Shown here one piece after another: positions 51,282 to 60,030 of a DNA stretch of 64,000 bases. Numbering within the stretch: the stretch's first letter is position 1; each line of letters starts with the position of its first letter. The position numbers and the translations under genes were made by a program. The notes under the pieces are model-generated. The model saw nothing but the letters and a program-made list of their open reading frames with translations, made no database searches and had not been told where the DNA came from. This DNA is from Alphaproteobacteria bacterium (GTDB lineage Bacteria > Pseudomonadota > Alphaproteobacteria > Rhizobiales > Xanthobacteraceae): assembly GCA_005884685.1 (NCBI GenBank), contig VBAH01000007.1, positions 62,001-126,000 on the forward strand, written 5' to 3'.

Positions 51282-51412
51282 CTCCCCCTGAAAGCGGGAG
51301 GTCGACACGCGAAGCGTGTCGGGTGGGGGTTGCTATCTGCTCAATGGGATTCAATTGACCCCTCCCCGGATCGCCTGCGGCGATCCGACCCTCCCCTTTC
51401 AGGGGAGGGATA
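51282..51412. repeat. Palindromic repeat, family K, copy 2
   Basis: ACCTCCCCCTGAAAGCGGGA, GACACGCGAAGCGTGTC, CGGATCGCCTGCGGCGATCC and CCCTCCCCTTTCAGGGGAGG form consecutive stems. It sits in the gap between the RND pump and its adaptor and is the intergenic relative of the copy inside tilS. Confidence 0.85.
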
Positions 51413-51417
51413 AGAAG

Positions 51418-52554
51418 TTATTTTGCCGCCGTCTGCAGCTGCGGGTCGACCTTCTGCCCCGGCGTGGCGCGCAGGATCCCGGCGACCACCACCCGATCGT
51501 CGCCCTTGAGCCCGGTCTCGATCACCGCCATGTCGCCGACGACCGGGCCAACCGTGATCTTGCGCTGCTCGACCGTGTTGTCGGCATTCACGACCAGCAC
51601 GTAGCGCCCGGCCTGGTCGCTGCCGAGCGCGACCGCGGGCACGAGCAGCGCCGGCGTTTCCTCCAGCGGCACGCGCACGCGGGTGAAGAAGCCGGGCAGC
51701 AGCAGCCGCGCCTCGTTCGGCAGCTCGGCCCGGGCGGCGAGCGTGCCGGTCGCCTGGTTCACCGCCGGCGCGATGTAGTCGAGCTTGCCCTTGTGCGGAT
51801 AGCCGGTGTCGGTCTGCAGGCCGACTTCGACCTCGGCGCCGAGAAGATTGGCGGCGCGCTGGCCGCGCCGGTAGAGCATGTCGCGCACGTGCAGCACGTC
51901 GCGCTCGCTCGCGCTGAAACTCACCCAGATCGGATCGAGCTGCACGATCGTCGCAAGCACCTGCGTTCCGCCGGTACCGACCAGTTCGCCGACCGAGACC
52001 TGGCGCGCCGTCATCACGCCGTCGAACGGCGCCACCACCTTGGTGTAGTCGAGATTGATCTGCGCCTGCTTGGTGTCGGCCCTGGCCTGCAACAACCGCG
52101 CCTTGGCGGTATCGCGGTTGGCCGTCGCAGTGTCGAACGCGGCGCGCGAGGCCGAACCGCGCTGCACCAGCTCCTGCTGGCGCTCGAAATCGGCTTCGGT
52201 CTGCTTCACCGTCGCCTCCGCCGCGGCTTCGGCCGCCTGCGCCTGCTGCAGCTTGAGCTGGTACGGCTCGGGCTCGATCGTGAACAGGTGCTGGCCCTGC
52301 TTCACCGCCGCGCCGTCGGCGACCTTGATCTCGGTGAGGAAGCCCTGCACGCGCGCGACCAGATTGGCCGAGTTGACCGCCGCGGTATTGCCGGTCGCCT
52401 CGAAATAGCGCGTGACCTTCTGCTCCACCGGCTTTGCGACCGTGACCTTCGGGGGCGGCGGCGCCACATAGGTGTTGTTCTGGCCGCAGGCGCCGAGCAC
52501 CAAAAGGCCGACGAGGAAGACGCCGCGCATCAAGGACCGCCGCTCGGACCACAT
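51418..52554 (-). CDS. RND efflux membrane-fusion protein (AcrA family)
   Basis: Periplasmic adaptor lipoprotein of 378 residues. The signal ends in a lipobox LLVLGACGQ. A beta-barrel/lipoyl half (VARVQGFLTEIKVADGAAVK) and a long helical hairpin (LQQAQAAEAAAEATVKQTEA and LVQRGSASRAAFDTATANRD) follow. The second lipoyl half contains LDYTKVVAPFDGVMTARQVS. The start has GGGAGGAGG 7 nt upstream. It precedes its pump gene, with a palindromic repeat of about 130 bp between them. The terminator after pal suggests it has its own promoter. Confidence 0.94.
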   Translation of the reverse strand: MWSERRSLMRGVFLVGLLVLGACGQNNTYVAPPPPKVTVAKPVEQKVTRYFEATGNTAAVNSANLVARVQGFLTEIKVADGAAVKQGQHLFTIEPEPYQLKLQQAQAAEAAAEATVKQTEADFERQQELVQRGSASRAAFDTATANRDTAKARLLQARADTKQAQINLDYTKVVAPFDGVMTARQVSVGELVGTGGTQVLATIVQLDPIWVSFSASERDVLHVRDMLYRRGQRAANLLGAEVEVGLQTDTGYPHKGKLDYIAPAVNQATGTLAARAELPNEARLLLPGFFTRVRVPLEETPALLVPAVALGSDQAGRYVLVVNADNTVEQRKITVGPVVGDMAVIETGLKGDDRVVVAGILRATPGQKVDPQLQTAAK

Positions 52555-52659
52555 GAGGGTACCTCCTCCCGCTGAGGCGAGCCTACAGTTAAAGGTTCCC
52601 CGCGGCCTGACAAGGCAACCGGCAATCAAATGTGCCCCTCACGCCGACTGCGAGGCGGG

Positions 52660-52697
52660 GCTGCAAAACGAAAACCGGCGCCCCAGGGGCGCCGGTC
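52660..52697 (-). terminator. Intrinsic terminator after pal
   Basis: ACCGGCGCCCC and GGGGCGCCGGT form a perfect 11-bp stem (52674-52696) with a minimal loop, followed on the reverse strand by TTTTCGTTTT. It lies about 27 nt after the pal stop and marks the end of the tolQRAB-pal operon. Confidence 0.9.
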
Positions 52698-52723
52698 GAC
52701 AAACTCCAATCCAGGTCGTTCGC

Positions 52724-53224
52724 TTACGAGCTCGCGTTGAGCACGGTCACCGAGCGGCGGTTCTGCGACCAGCACGAGATGTCGTTGCACACCGCGACCG
52801 GACGCTCCTTGCCGTAGGAGATAGTGCGCATGCGGTTCGCCTCGACGCCGCGCGAGGTCAGATAGTCGCGCACCGCCTGGGCACGCCGTGCGCCGAGCGC
52901 GATGTTGTATTCGCGCGTGCCGCGCTCGTCCGCGTGCCCCTCGACCGTTAAGGCATAGCGGTTATAGCGGCCGAGCCATTGCGCCTGCTTGTCGAGCGTC
53001 GCGATCGACTGCGGGGTGAGTTCGGATGAATCCGACTCGAAGAACACGCGGTCGCCGACGTTGACGACGAAGTCCTGCGCGCTGCCGGGCGCCGCATTGC
53101 CGGCGAGCCCCGCATTCGCATTGTTCATGGCATTCGGATTGTTCGCGCACGCCGCGAGAGAGAGACCGGCGGCGATCATCGCCGCAAACTTCGCTCCGCG
53201 GATGAAATGCATCAGATGGGTCAT
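52724..53224 (-). CDS. pal: Peptidoglycan-associated lipoprotein
   Basis: Outer-membrane lipoprotein of 166 residues. A lipobox LSLAACANN is followed by an Asn/Ala linker and an OmpA-like peptidoglycan-binding domain: VFFESDSSELTPQSIATLDK and the conserved LTVEGHADERGTREYNIALG-ARRA. It ends in a pair of cysteines (VCNDISCWSQNRR) typical of rhizobial Pal. It anchors the Tol system to peptidoglycan. The ATG chosen follows GAAGGAGG. CpoB, expected next, is not here; a terminator follows instead. Confidence 0.96.
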   Translation of the reverse strand: MTHLMHFIRGAKFAAMIAAGLSLAACANNPNAMNNANAGLAGNAAPGSAQDFVVNVGDRVFFESDSSELTPQSIATLDKQAQWLGRYNRYALTVEGHADERGTREYNIALGARRAQAVRDYLTSRGVEANRMRTISYGKERPVAVCNDISCWSQNRRSVTVLNASS

Positions 53225-53420
53225 TTTCCCGTGCCTCCTTCTTCCGCACGACCGGGCATGCATCAGGTCTAGCGGGCGATCGTTAAGCGAACGTTCTGTC
53301 AACCTTGATGAGGGCTTGCCGAGACCCCGAAGCAGCGGCCGATCCCCGTAAACTGTTTCGAATGGTTAATGCGCCGTGAACGCGGCGGGAAAGGGGCGAC
53401 CCGGGTTCCACGTCGCTCTC

Positions 53421-54776
53421 CTAGGACAACGGCGGCGACCACGCCGGATCGGACGCGAATGCCGGGGTCGGAATGCGCTGCTCGTTTCGACCGGTGACGT
53501 CGATCGTGTAGAGCGACGGCCCGCCGCCCTGGTCGCGGAAGAACATCAGCACGCGCCCGTTCGGCGCAAACGTCGGGCCTTCGTTGTGGAAGCCGGAGGT
53601 GAGCAGACGCTCGCCCGATCCGTCCGGCTTCATGATGCCGATCGAGAACTGTCCGCCGCCCTGCTTGGTGAAGGCGATGAAGTCGCCCCGCGGCGACCAC
53701 ACCGGCGTCGAGTAGGAGCCTTCGCCGAAGCTGACGCGCTGCGCGGCGCCGCCGTTCGCACCCATGACATAGATCTGCGGGCGGCCGCCGCGATCCGACT
53801 CGAAGCAGATGCGGCCGCCGTCCGGCGCGTAGCACGGCGCAGTGTCGATTGCCGCCGTATCGGTCAGCCGCGTGGTGCGCTTCGACTGCAGGTCCATCAC
53901 GTAGATATTCGAATTCGCGCCCTGCTGCAGGCTCATGATCACCTGCTGGCCGGTGGGCGAGAACCGCGGCGAGAACGACATGCCGGGGAAATTCCCGACG
54001 ATCTCGCGCTGGCCGGTCTCGATATTGAGCAGGAACACACGCGGATCACCCTGGCCGTAGGACATGTAGGTGATCTCTTGCGTCGACGGCGAGAAGCGCG
54101 GCGTGAGCACGAGGTCTTCGCCGCGCGTGAGGTAGCGCACGTTGGCGCCGTCCTGATCCATGATGGTCAGGCGCTTGACGCGGCGCTCTTTCGGCCCGGT
54201 CTCGTCGATGAATACGATGCGCGTGTCGAAGTAACCCTTCTCGCCGGTGAGACGCTCGTAGACCTGATCCGAGACGATGTGCGCGATGCGCCGCCAGTTA
54301 TCCGGCGTCGTGAAATACTGCTGCCCGGTAAGCTGCTGGCCCGAGCTCACGTCCCAGAGGCGGAATTCGACCTTGAGCCGTCCGTCCGGCTGGCGCGTGA
54401 CGCGCCCGGTGATCAGCCCCTGCGCATTGATGGCGCGCCAATCGGGAAACCGCGGCAGTGCATCGAAGCTTGCGATCTTTTCGATATAGGCGGCAGGATC
54501 GATCGGCGCGAACAGGCCCGAGCGGCGCAGGTTTGCGGCGATCACCTGCGTGATCGCGCGCGCGGCCTCCGTGTCGGCGGGCGTGCCGCCGACGAAGTCC
54601 GGAATCGCGATCGGCAGCGGTGCGACATTGCCTTGCGTGACGTCGAGCCGCGTTTGCGTCAGGGCGGGCCATGCCCACGCCGCGCTCGCCGACGCCGCCG
54701 CGCCGAGCGCGAGCACGCGCCGGCGCGTGAAGGCGAACGGGGACCGGACCGAACCGTTGGTCATTTTATTCTGCAT
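53421..54776 (-). CDS. tolB: Tol-Pal system beta-propeller protein TolB
   Basis: Periplasmic protein of 451 residues that binds Pal and TolA. A twin-arginine-like signal ([20 protein letters not shown]) leads into an N-terminal domain and a six-bladed propeller with repeated blades such as [20 protein letters not shown] and [20 protein letters not shown]. The AAGGGA before the first ATG touches it; the second ATG 12 nt later (54764) is an equally good start. It is fourth in the tol operon. Confidence 0.95.
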   Translation of the reverse strand: MQNKMTNGSVRSPFAFTRRRVLALGAAASASAAWAWPALTQTRLDVTQGNVAPLPIAIPDFVGGTPADTEAARAITQVIAANLRRSGLFAPIDPAAYIEKIASFDALPRFPDWRAINAQGLITGRVTRQPDGRLKVEFRLWDVSSGQQLTGQQYFTTPDNWRRIAHIVSDQVYERLTGEKGYFDTRIVFIDETGPKERRVKRLTIMDQDGANVRYLTRGEDLVLTPRFSPSTQEITYMSYGQGDPRVFLLNIETGQREIVGNFPGMSFSPRFSPTGQQVIMSLQQGANSNIYVMDLQSKRTTRLTDTAAIDTAPCYAPDGGRICFESDRGGRPQIYVMGANGGAAQRVSFGEGSYSTPVWSPRGDFIAFTKQGGGQFSIGIMKPDGSGERLLTSGFHNEGPTFAPNGRVLMFFRDQGGGPSLYTIDVTGRNEQRIPTPAFASDPAWSPPLS

Positions 54777-54803
54777 TCCCTTGAGAGATTGGCGCCGTTC
54801 GTG

Positions 54804-55742
54804 TCAGCCACGGAACATGTCGCGCGGATCGAAATCGACGATGACATCCTTCCAGGCTTCGTACTTCGCGGCTGGAAGGAACGAATAGGGCGCGCAGGTG
54901 CGCACCGCGCGCAGCGCGCTCTCGGCGGCGACCTGGAACGCCGGGTGGCTGCCGCTGTTCATCAGCCGCGGATCGGTCTGCAGGCTGCCGTCCTGCTTGA
55001 ACTGGATGCGCACCGTCACGACCAGGTCGCGCGCTTCGGCGACGCCCACCGGCACGTTCCAGCACTCGCGCAAACGTGCACGCAGCGCGTCGAGCTCGTT
55101 CTGCGAGAGCGTTACGGCGCGCCCGGCCGCGGTGCCGAGGGAGGGCGTATTGCTGAGCGTGTCGCCGGTCGCGGCCTTGCGCTGCGGATCGCGCTTGTCG
55201 AGCAGCGCGGCAATGCGGGTCGCATCGAACTTCGGCTGCGGCTTTGCCGGCTCGACCTTCTTCGGCGGCGTCTCGGCCTTCTGCTGGGTCTTCGGTTCGG
55301 GCTTCTTGGTGTCCTTCTTGATCGCCTCGGCGATCGGATCGACCTTCGGCGCAGGCTCCTTGGCGAAGGCCTGTTTCGGCTCGGGCTTGGGTTGCGGTTG
55401 TGGCGCCGGCGGCTTGGCCTCCGCTTTCTTCGGCTCGGGCGGCTTCGGCGGCTGTACCTGATCGGCGGTCGGAACGATTTCGGGCTTGTTGTCGATCACC
55501 TTGGCGGTCTGCTCTTCGACCGGCCTGGCCTCGGCGATCTTCTCGACCAGCGGCTTCGGAGCCTCAGCCTTCGGTGCGCTGCGGATGCCTTGCGTGATCT
55601 GTGAAAAGTCGGCGTCCGAGATGATGTCGGTCGAGATGAACTCGGGCGGCGTCGCGTTCAGCGGCTTGGTCACGAACGTGACGAGGCCCCACGCGAGCAC
55701 CGCTCCGTGCAAGACAGCCGATATGGTCCATCCGGCCTTCAT
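54804..55742 (-). CDS. tolA: Tol-Pal system energy-transducing protein TolA
   Basis: Protein of 312 residues anchored by one N-terminal helix (ISAVLHGAVLAWGLVTFVTK). It has a long Lys/Pro/Glu-rich periplasm-spanning region (PPKPPEPKKAEAKPPAPQPQ) and a C-terminal domain with LRARLRECWNVPVGVAEARD that contacts TolB and Pal. It couples the TolQR motor in the inner membrane to the outer membrane. Its start lies 4 nt after the tolR stop. Confidence 0.95.
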   Translation of the reverse strand: MKAGWTISAVLHGAVLAWGLVTFVTKPLNATPPEFISTDIISDADFSQITQGIRSAPKAEAPKPLVEKIAEARPVEEQTAKVIDNKPEIVPTADQVQPPKPPEPKKAEAKPPAPQPQPKPEPKQAFAKEPAPKVDPIAEAIKKDTKKPEPKTQQKAETPPKKVEPAKPQPKFDATRIAALLDKRDPQRKAATGDTLSNTPSLGTAAGRAVTLSQNELDALRARLRECWNVPVGVAEARDLVVTVRIQFKQDGSLQTDPRLMNSGSHPAFQVAAESALRAVRTCAPYSFLPAAKYEAWKDVIVDFDPRDMFRG

Positions 55743-55746
55743 GCGC

Positions 55747-56199
55747 TCAGGTGCCCTGCTCGACCTCCGTCACCAGCGCCACGCGGCGGTACCCGGCCGC
55801 GGAGAGCCGTCCCATCACACGCATCACTGTACCGTAATCCACCTTCTTGTCGCCACGCACATAGATGCGCTCGTCGTTGCCGCCGCGCGCCTGCGTGATC
55901 GCCTGCAGTTTGGGCACCAGCTCGTCGATCTTGATCTCGGAGTTCTGCAGGTAGACCTCGCCCTTGGTGTTCACCGTCACCGTGAGCGGCTCCTTGTCCT
56001 GATCGAGCGACTTGGCTTGCGTTTGCGGCAGGTCGATCGGCACGCCGACCGTGAGCAGCGGCGCCGACACCATGAAGATGATCAGCAGCACCAGCATCAC
56101 GTCGACCATCGGCGTGACGTTGATCTCCGCCATCACCGGCTTGCGCCGGTGACGCCGCTTGCCGACCGCGATGGTTGCCGTTGCTCCGCCCGCTCCCAC
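55747..56199 (-). CDS. tolR: Tol-Pal motor subunit TolR
   Basis: ExbD/TolR protein of 150 residues with a single helix whose key aspartate is in NVTPMVDVMLVLLIIFMVSA. The periplasmic domain contains IYVRGDKKVDYGTVMRVMGR. With TolQ it forms the proton channel that powers TolA. It lies between tolQ (12 nt upstream) and tolA. Confidence 0.96.
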   Translation of the reverse strand: MGAGGATATIAVGKRRHRRKPVMAEINVTPMVDVMLVLLIIFMVSAPLLTVGVPIDLPQTQAKSLDQDKEPLTVTVNTKGEVYLQNSEIKIDELVPKLQAITQARGGNDERIYVRGDKKVDYGTVMRVMGRLSAAGYRRVALVTEVEQGT

Positions 56200-56211
56200 G
56201 CGAAAACCCCC

Positions 56212-56925
<714 letters not shown>

Positions 56926-57227
56926 GAACGTATCCTTTCGTCTTCAAATCGCCTGTTCGGATCGGCCCCCGCGTCGGCAAGTGAAACGGCATGGAGCGGG
57001 CCCGCCACGGCGCGCCGGACAATTTCCAAGTCTCGTGAAATCCGCGCCGTCCACCAGCGGCAAGCCACGGATTCCGCGCCAAATCTGTCCAAACTAGGGC
57101 ACCTAGCCGGCTTATCCGGCTCTAACAGGCCTGATTGTGGTTAAGGCTTTGTTACTTCTGACTGCTGGGCCCCTTGCCTGCGAAAGCCCGCGCGCCGACC
57201 TCAAGCGGCCTCGATAACCCATCTTCT
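56926..57227. other. Intergenic region with no recognised element
   Basis: This gap between tolQ and the VapBC module carries the tolQ promoter region. No convincing ORF, repeat or RNA structure was found. GCCGGCTTATCCGGC is a short hairpin at about 57106-57120. It becomes more AT-rich toward the VapBC promoter. Confidence 0.5.
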
Positions 57228-57266
57228 TTGACATACTGACATACCCAATGATATGTCTAGACATAT
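57228..57266 (+). promoter_or_regulatory. VapBC promoter and palindromic operator
   Basis: TTGACA (57228-57233) gives a good -35. GACATA occurs at 57230 and 57238, and ATATGTCTAGACATAT (57251-57266) is a perfect 16-bp palindrome containing GACATA on both strands. The palindrome covers the likely -10 and the antitoxin start codon, as expected for autoregulation by a VapB/VapC complex. Confidence 0.65.
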
Positions 57267-57540
57267 GATCAAGCGCACAACGGTCCGGCTTCCGGCAGAG
57301 CTGCTGAAAAAGGCGCAACGCAAGGCCGCCGCCGAGAACAAGACACTGACCGGCCTTATGGAGGAAGGTCTGCGCTACGTGGTTGCTGACAAGCAGACCG
57401 CCAGCGACAAGCGCGAACGGATCATGCCGCGAGTCAGCACCGCGACCGGCGGACCTGCTCCGGGCATTAGGTCGTTCAAGGATCTGCAGGAAATCGAAGA
57501 TCTCGAATACATCGAGAAACTTCGCAAAGGATTCAAGTGA
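57265..57540 (+). CDS. vapB: VapB-like ribbon-helix-helix antitoxin
   Basis: Protein of 91 residues with an N-terminal ribbon-helix-helix (IKRTTVRLPAELLKKAQRKA and AENKTLTGLMEEGLRYVV). An unstructured C-terminal half (SFKDLQEIEDLEYIEKLRKG) would bind and block the toxin. The ATG used begins the RHH strand directly; an ATG four codons earlier is also inside the palindromic operator. No ribosome binding site is seen, so translation may be leaderless. The stop overlaps the toxin start by 4 nt. Confidence 0.85.
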   Translation: MIKRTTVRLPAELLKKAQRKAAAENKTLTGLMEEGLRYVVADKQTASDKRERIMPRVSTATGGPAPGIRSFKDLQEIEDLEYIEKLRKGFK

Positions 57541-57971
57541 TCCTTCCTGACGTCAATCCTCTAATTTATGCGCTCCGCAAGGACGATCCCGACCATGAGA
57601 TTTCGCGCGCGTGGCTCGAGACCGTGATCGTCGGCGACGCAAGGTTTGCGCTCTCAAGAATGACGCTGAGCGCAGTTGTCCGTATCACCACCAATCGCCG
57701 CTCGTATCCGGTCGCCTCGACACTCGAAGAAGCATTCGGGTTCTGCGATGACTTGATGGCTCAGCCGCATTGCCATCTCATCGAGCCGGGCGAGCGGCAC
57801 TGGGACATCTTCCGACGCCTGTGTGTTGAAACCGGCACGCGCGGCGGCGACACGATCGACGCCTGGTTTGCGGCTCTCGCGATCGAGTGGGGTTGCGAGT
57901 GGGTCACATTCGACCGGGATTTTCTCAAATTCCCCGGTCTGAAATGCACGATCCTGTCGCGGAAGGGCTGA
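57537..57971 (+). CDS. vapC: VapC-family PIN-domain toxin ribonuclease
   Basis: PIN-domain protein of 144 residues. Acidic metal-binding residues lie in ILPDVNPLIYALRKDD (Asp5), GGDTIDAWFAALAIE and VTFDRDFLKFPG. It presumably cleaves RNA, often initiator tRNA or rRNA in this family, and stops growth when free of antitoxin. GTG is the start codon and overlaps the antitoxin stop, so the two are translated together. Confidence 0.9.
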   Translation: MILPDVNPLIYALRKDDPDHEISRAWLETVIVGDARFALSRMTLSAVVRITTNRRSYPVASTLEEAFGFCDDLMAQPHCHLIEPGERHWDIFRRLCVETGTRGGDTIDAWFAALAIEWGCEWVTFDRDFLKFPGLKCTILSRKG

Positions 57972-58032
57972 AACGCATCGGGCCGCCCGCCTCATCGGCG
58001 AACGGCGCGGAAATCGCAGGGCTGCGGGGGAA

Positions 58033-58494
58033 TCAGCTCTGCGGCTGTGGAGCCTCGGGTGCAGGCCGGTTGCGGCGCTCGGCCATGAACTGATCGAACT
58101 CGGACTTGTCCTTGGCAAAGCGCAGACGGTCGAGGAAGTCGCGGAACTCGCGCTGCTCCTCTTCCAGCCGGCGCAACGTCTCGGTGCGGTATTCGTCGAA
58201 CGCGTGGTTGCCCGTTGCAGGTGCGCCCCAAGGCCCGAACCCGCCGAAGCCCTGCATACGATCGCGCATGCGGCCCATTTTCTCTTCCATGCGCGCCATC
58301 TTGCGCTGCCAGCGATCGCCGCTATGGCAACCCATGTTCTTGCTCCAGAATGTGAAGGCGAGGATCGCCAGGCCGACCGGCCACCAGACGAGGAAGCCGA
58401 GGATCAGCAGCACGATCCAGGCGGGATGAATCCGAACAAAGGAACCGCGCCAGCGGTCGTTCCGGTATTCGTCGTAACGCTCAGCAGTGGACAT
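58033..58494 (-). CDS. DUF2852-family membrane protein
   Basis: Protein of 153 residues. It has one or two hydrophobic segments (PAWIVLLILGFLVWWPVGLA then ILAFTFWSKNMGC) and a Gly/Phe-rich linker. A charged helical C-terminus follows (EYRTETLRRLEEEQREFRDF, LDRLRFAKDKSEFDQFMAER). This is the DUF2852 pattern common in rhizobia; its function is unknown. A perfect TetR-type operator lies just upstream, and the TetR gene follows on the same strand 89 nt away. Confidence 0.85.
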   Translation of the reverse strand: MSTAERYDEYRNDRWRGSFVRIHPAWIVLLILGFLVWWPVGLAILAFTFWSKNMGCHSGDRWQRKMARMEEKMGRMRDRMQGFGGFGPWGAPATGNHAFDEYRTETLRRLEEEQREFRDFLDRLRFAKDKSEFDQFMAERRNRPAPEAPQPQS

Positions 58495-58515
58495 GGCTTG
58501 GCCTCGCCCGTGTGA

Positions 58516-58534
58516 ATGTAAATAACATTTACAT
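58516..58534. promoter_or_regulatory. Perfect inverted repeat, TetR-type operator
   Basis: ATGTAAATAACATTTACAT consists of 8-bp inverted arms around a 3-nt centre, 22 nt upstream of the DUF2852 start. It is likely bound by the adjacent TetR-family regulator, whose own promoter holds a related TTTACAT half-site. Confidence 0.65.
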
Positions 58535-58583
58535 AGCTAGAAGGAGCCCGGCCTTTTGTCAAGCGCGCGCGGGGGCCACACGA

Positions 58584-59231
58584 TCACGAATGTGTGGGCT
58601 GCGGATCCGGCAGTCCAAGCCCGCGCAGATAGACCAGCACGCCGGCTTCGAGCAGTTCCTCGGCCGTCATCGGCAGCTTGCGGCGCCCGGAATCGCCGCG
58701 CGCGAACAGCGATGCGATTCCATGCGACAGCGACCAGATGTGCAACGCCATCATGAGCGCGGGCGGTCGCCGGCCCGCCGGCATCCGTTCGATCAGCTTC
58801 TCCGATGCGGTGCGGATCACCGCGAAGGCGCGGTCGCCCGCGGCGGTCAACTCGGCGCTCATCTCAAGCGGCACGCCCGCTTCGAACATCGCCGAGTAAT
58901 ACGCAGGCTCGTTGCGCGCGAATTCCAGATACGCCTTGCCGACGCGTTCGAACGCGGCGAACGGCTCAGGTCCTCCGCCATCCCAGGCGCGCTCCAGCGC
59001 GGCGGCGAACAGCTCGAAACCGCGCCGCGCCACATCGGCCAACAGCTCGTCGCGGTCGCGGAAATGCCGGTACGGCGCGGCAGGACTGACGCCAGCCCAG
59101 CGCGCGGCTTCGGCAAACGTGAATCCCGCCGGCCCCTTCTTGGCGATCAGTTCCAGCGCCGCGCGGATCAGCGCTTCCTTCAGGTTGCCGTGGTGATAGC
59201 CGCGCGGGCCATCCTGTCGGGACCAGCTCAT
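58584..59231 (-). CDS. TetR/AcrR-family transcriptional regulator
   Basis: Regulator of 215 residues with an N-terminal DNA-binding domain (HHGNLKEALIRAALELIAKK, GFTFAEAARWAGVSPAAPYR, HFRDRDELLADVARRGFE). The helical C-terminal ligand domain (WHG-type TetR_C) includes EPAYYSAMFEAGVPLEMSAE. It probably controls its own gene and the DUF2852 gene, since operator-like repeats occur at both promoters. The effector is unknown. Confidence 0.9.
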   Translation of the reverse strand: MSWSRQDGPRGYHHGNLKEALIRAALELIAKKGPAGFTFAEAARWAGVSPAAPYRHFRDRDELLADVARRGFELFAAALERAWDGGGPEPFAAFERVGKAYLEFARNEPAYYSAMFEAGVPLEMSAELTAAGDRAFAVIRTASEKLIERMPAGRRPPALMMALHIWSLSHGIASLFARGDSGRRKLPMTAEELLEAGVLVYLRGLGLPDPQPTHS

Positions 59232-59251
59232 GTGAAGGGGCTTTACATGAG
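59227..59251. promoter_or_regulatory. Inverted repeat over the TetR gene start
   Basis: CTCATGT at one end pairs with ACATGAG at the other; the whole is CTCATGTGAA-GGGGC-TTTACATGAG with one mismatch. It covers the start codon of the TetR gene and shares TTTACAT with the operator at 58516-58534. Confidence 0.55.
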
Positions 59252-59321
59252 AGAAGCGCGCGCGTCACGGCTCATCCCGGCAAGCCATGACGTTTCACGT
59301 CAGCGATTGCGCAACGCCCCA

Positions 59322-59355
59322 CGAAAAGCGCCCGCCGGGAGGGGCCGGCGGGCGC
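59322..59355 (-). terminator. Intrinsic terminator after the DUF1127 gene
   Basis: GCGCCCGCCGG (59328-59338) and CCGGCGGGCGC (59345-59355) form an 11-bp stem with a 6-nt loop, followed on the reverse strand by TTTTCGT. It lies about 105 nt after the DUF1127 stop. Confidence 0.8.
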
Positions 59356-59459
59356 AAGGGTCCAGACCTTCGAGGGGACGAGGAGGCCTGGATCGGGAGG
59401 CCGACGGGGGAGGATCGGCCCGGCCAAGCAGCGTGTGCGTCGTTCAAGCTTGCGTGATC

Positions 59460-59819
59460 TCAGTAGTAGCGCGCCTGCACCGGCGCCTCGAACGTGCGCT
59501 CCTTCTGCCCGGGCACGATCGAGGGCGCCTCGGACGGACGAACGAGCGTGCGGCGATTGACGCGGCGCTCCTGCGCGCGGCTCACCAGAATTGCGGTCGG
59601 ATCGCGCCAGACCGGCTCGGAGACGGCATCGCGAACATCGCCCCGCGTAAGGCCGATATCGGCCAGCATGCGGTCGTCGAGGCTCGCCAGCGTGACGGCG
59701 TCGCGGCGATTTTTCACGAACTGGGCGACTTGGCGCGCACGGACCACGACGATCCCCGCAACGGCGTTGACCAGCCACGCAAAGTGCGAGGGGGTCTGGG
59801 TATCGGCATAGATCGACAT
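59460..59819 (-). CDS. DUF1127-family protein
   Basis: Protein of 119 residues with a hydrophobic N-terminal part (FAWLVNAVAGIVVVRARQVA). The DUF1127 core is RRDAVTLASLDDRMLADIGL-TRGDV, a short Arg-rich domain that in other members binds RNA or affects phosphate and stress responses. The C-terminal tail is Arg-rich and low complexity. The ATG chosen has GGAGACTGCC directly upstream. It is divergent from a LysR regulator, a common arrangement for such genes. Confidence 0.85.
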   Translation of the reverse strand: MSIYADTQTPSHFAWLVNAVAGIVVVRARQVAQFVKNRRDAVTLASLDDRMLADIGLTRGDVRDAVSEPVWRDPTAILVSRAQERRVNRRTLVRPSEAPSIVPGQKERTFEAPVQARYY

Positions 59820-60030
59820 GGCAGTCTCCATTCGTTTCCAGATGCGGGCGCAGGCGGTCCTTCGTGCGCTCCGACCTCTCGCGGAGCCACCCGGAATGCC
59901 CACCTGATTTGCCCGAACGGCACTGATATGCGCCGCCCCTATTGATAAGTGAAACGAATGTTTTTAATCTGACCAATCAGCCATAGTGATGATTATCCGG
60001 CCGGGATACCGGCCCATGAGGACCCTCGTC

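Noticed and set aside
51341-52552. Reverse-strand open frame of 403 codons over the RND adaptor
   Set aside because: Shifted frame of the membrane-fusion protein gene, which carries a lipobox and family motifs in the other frame.
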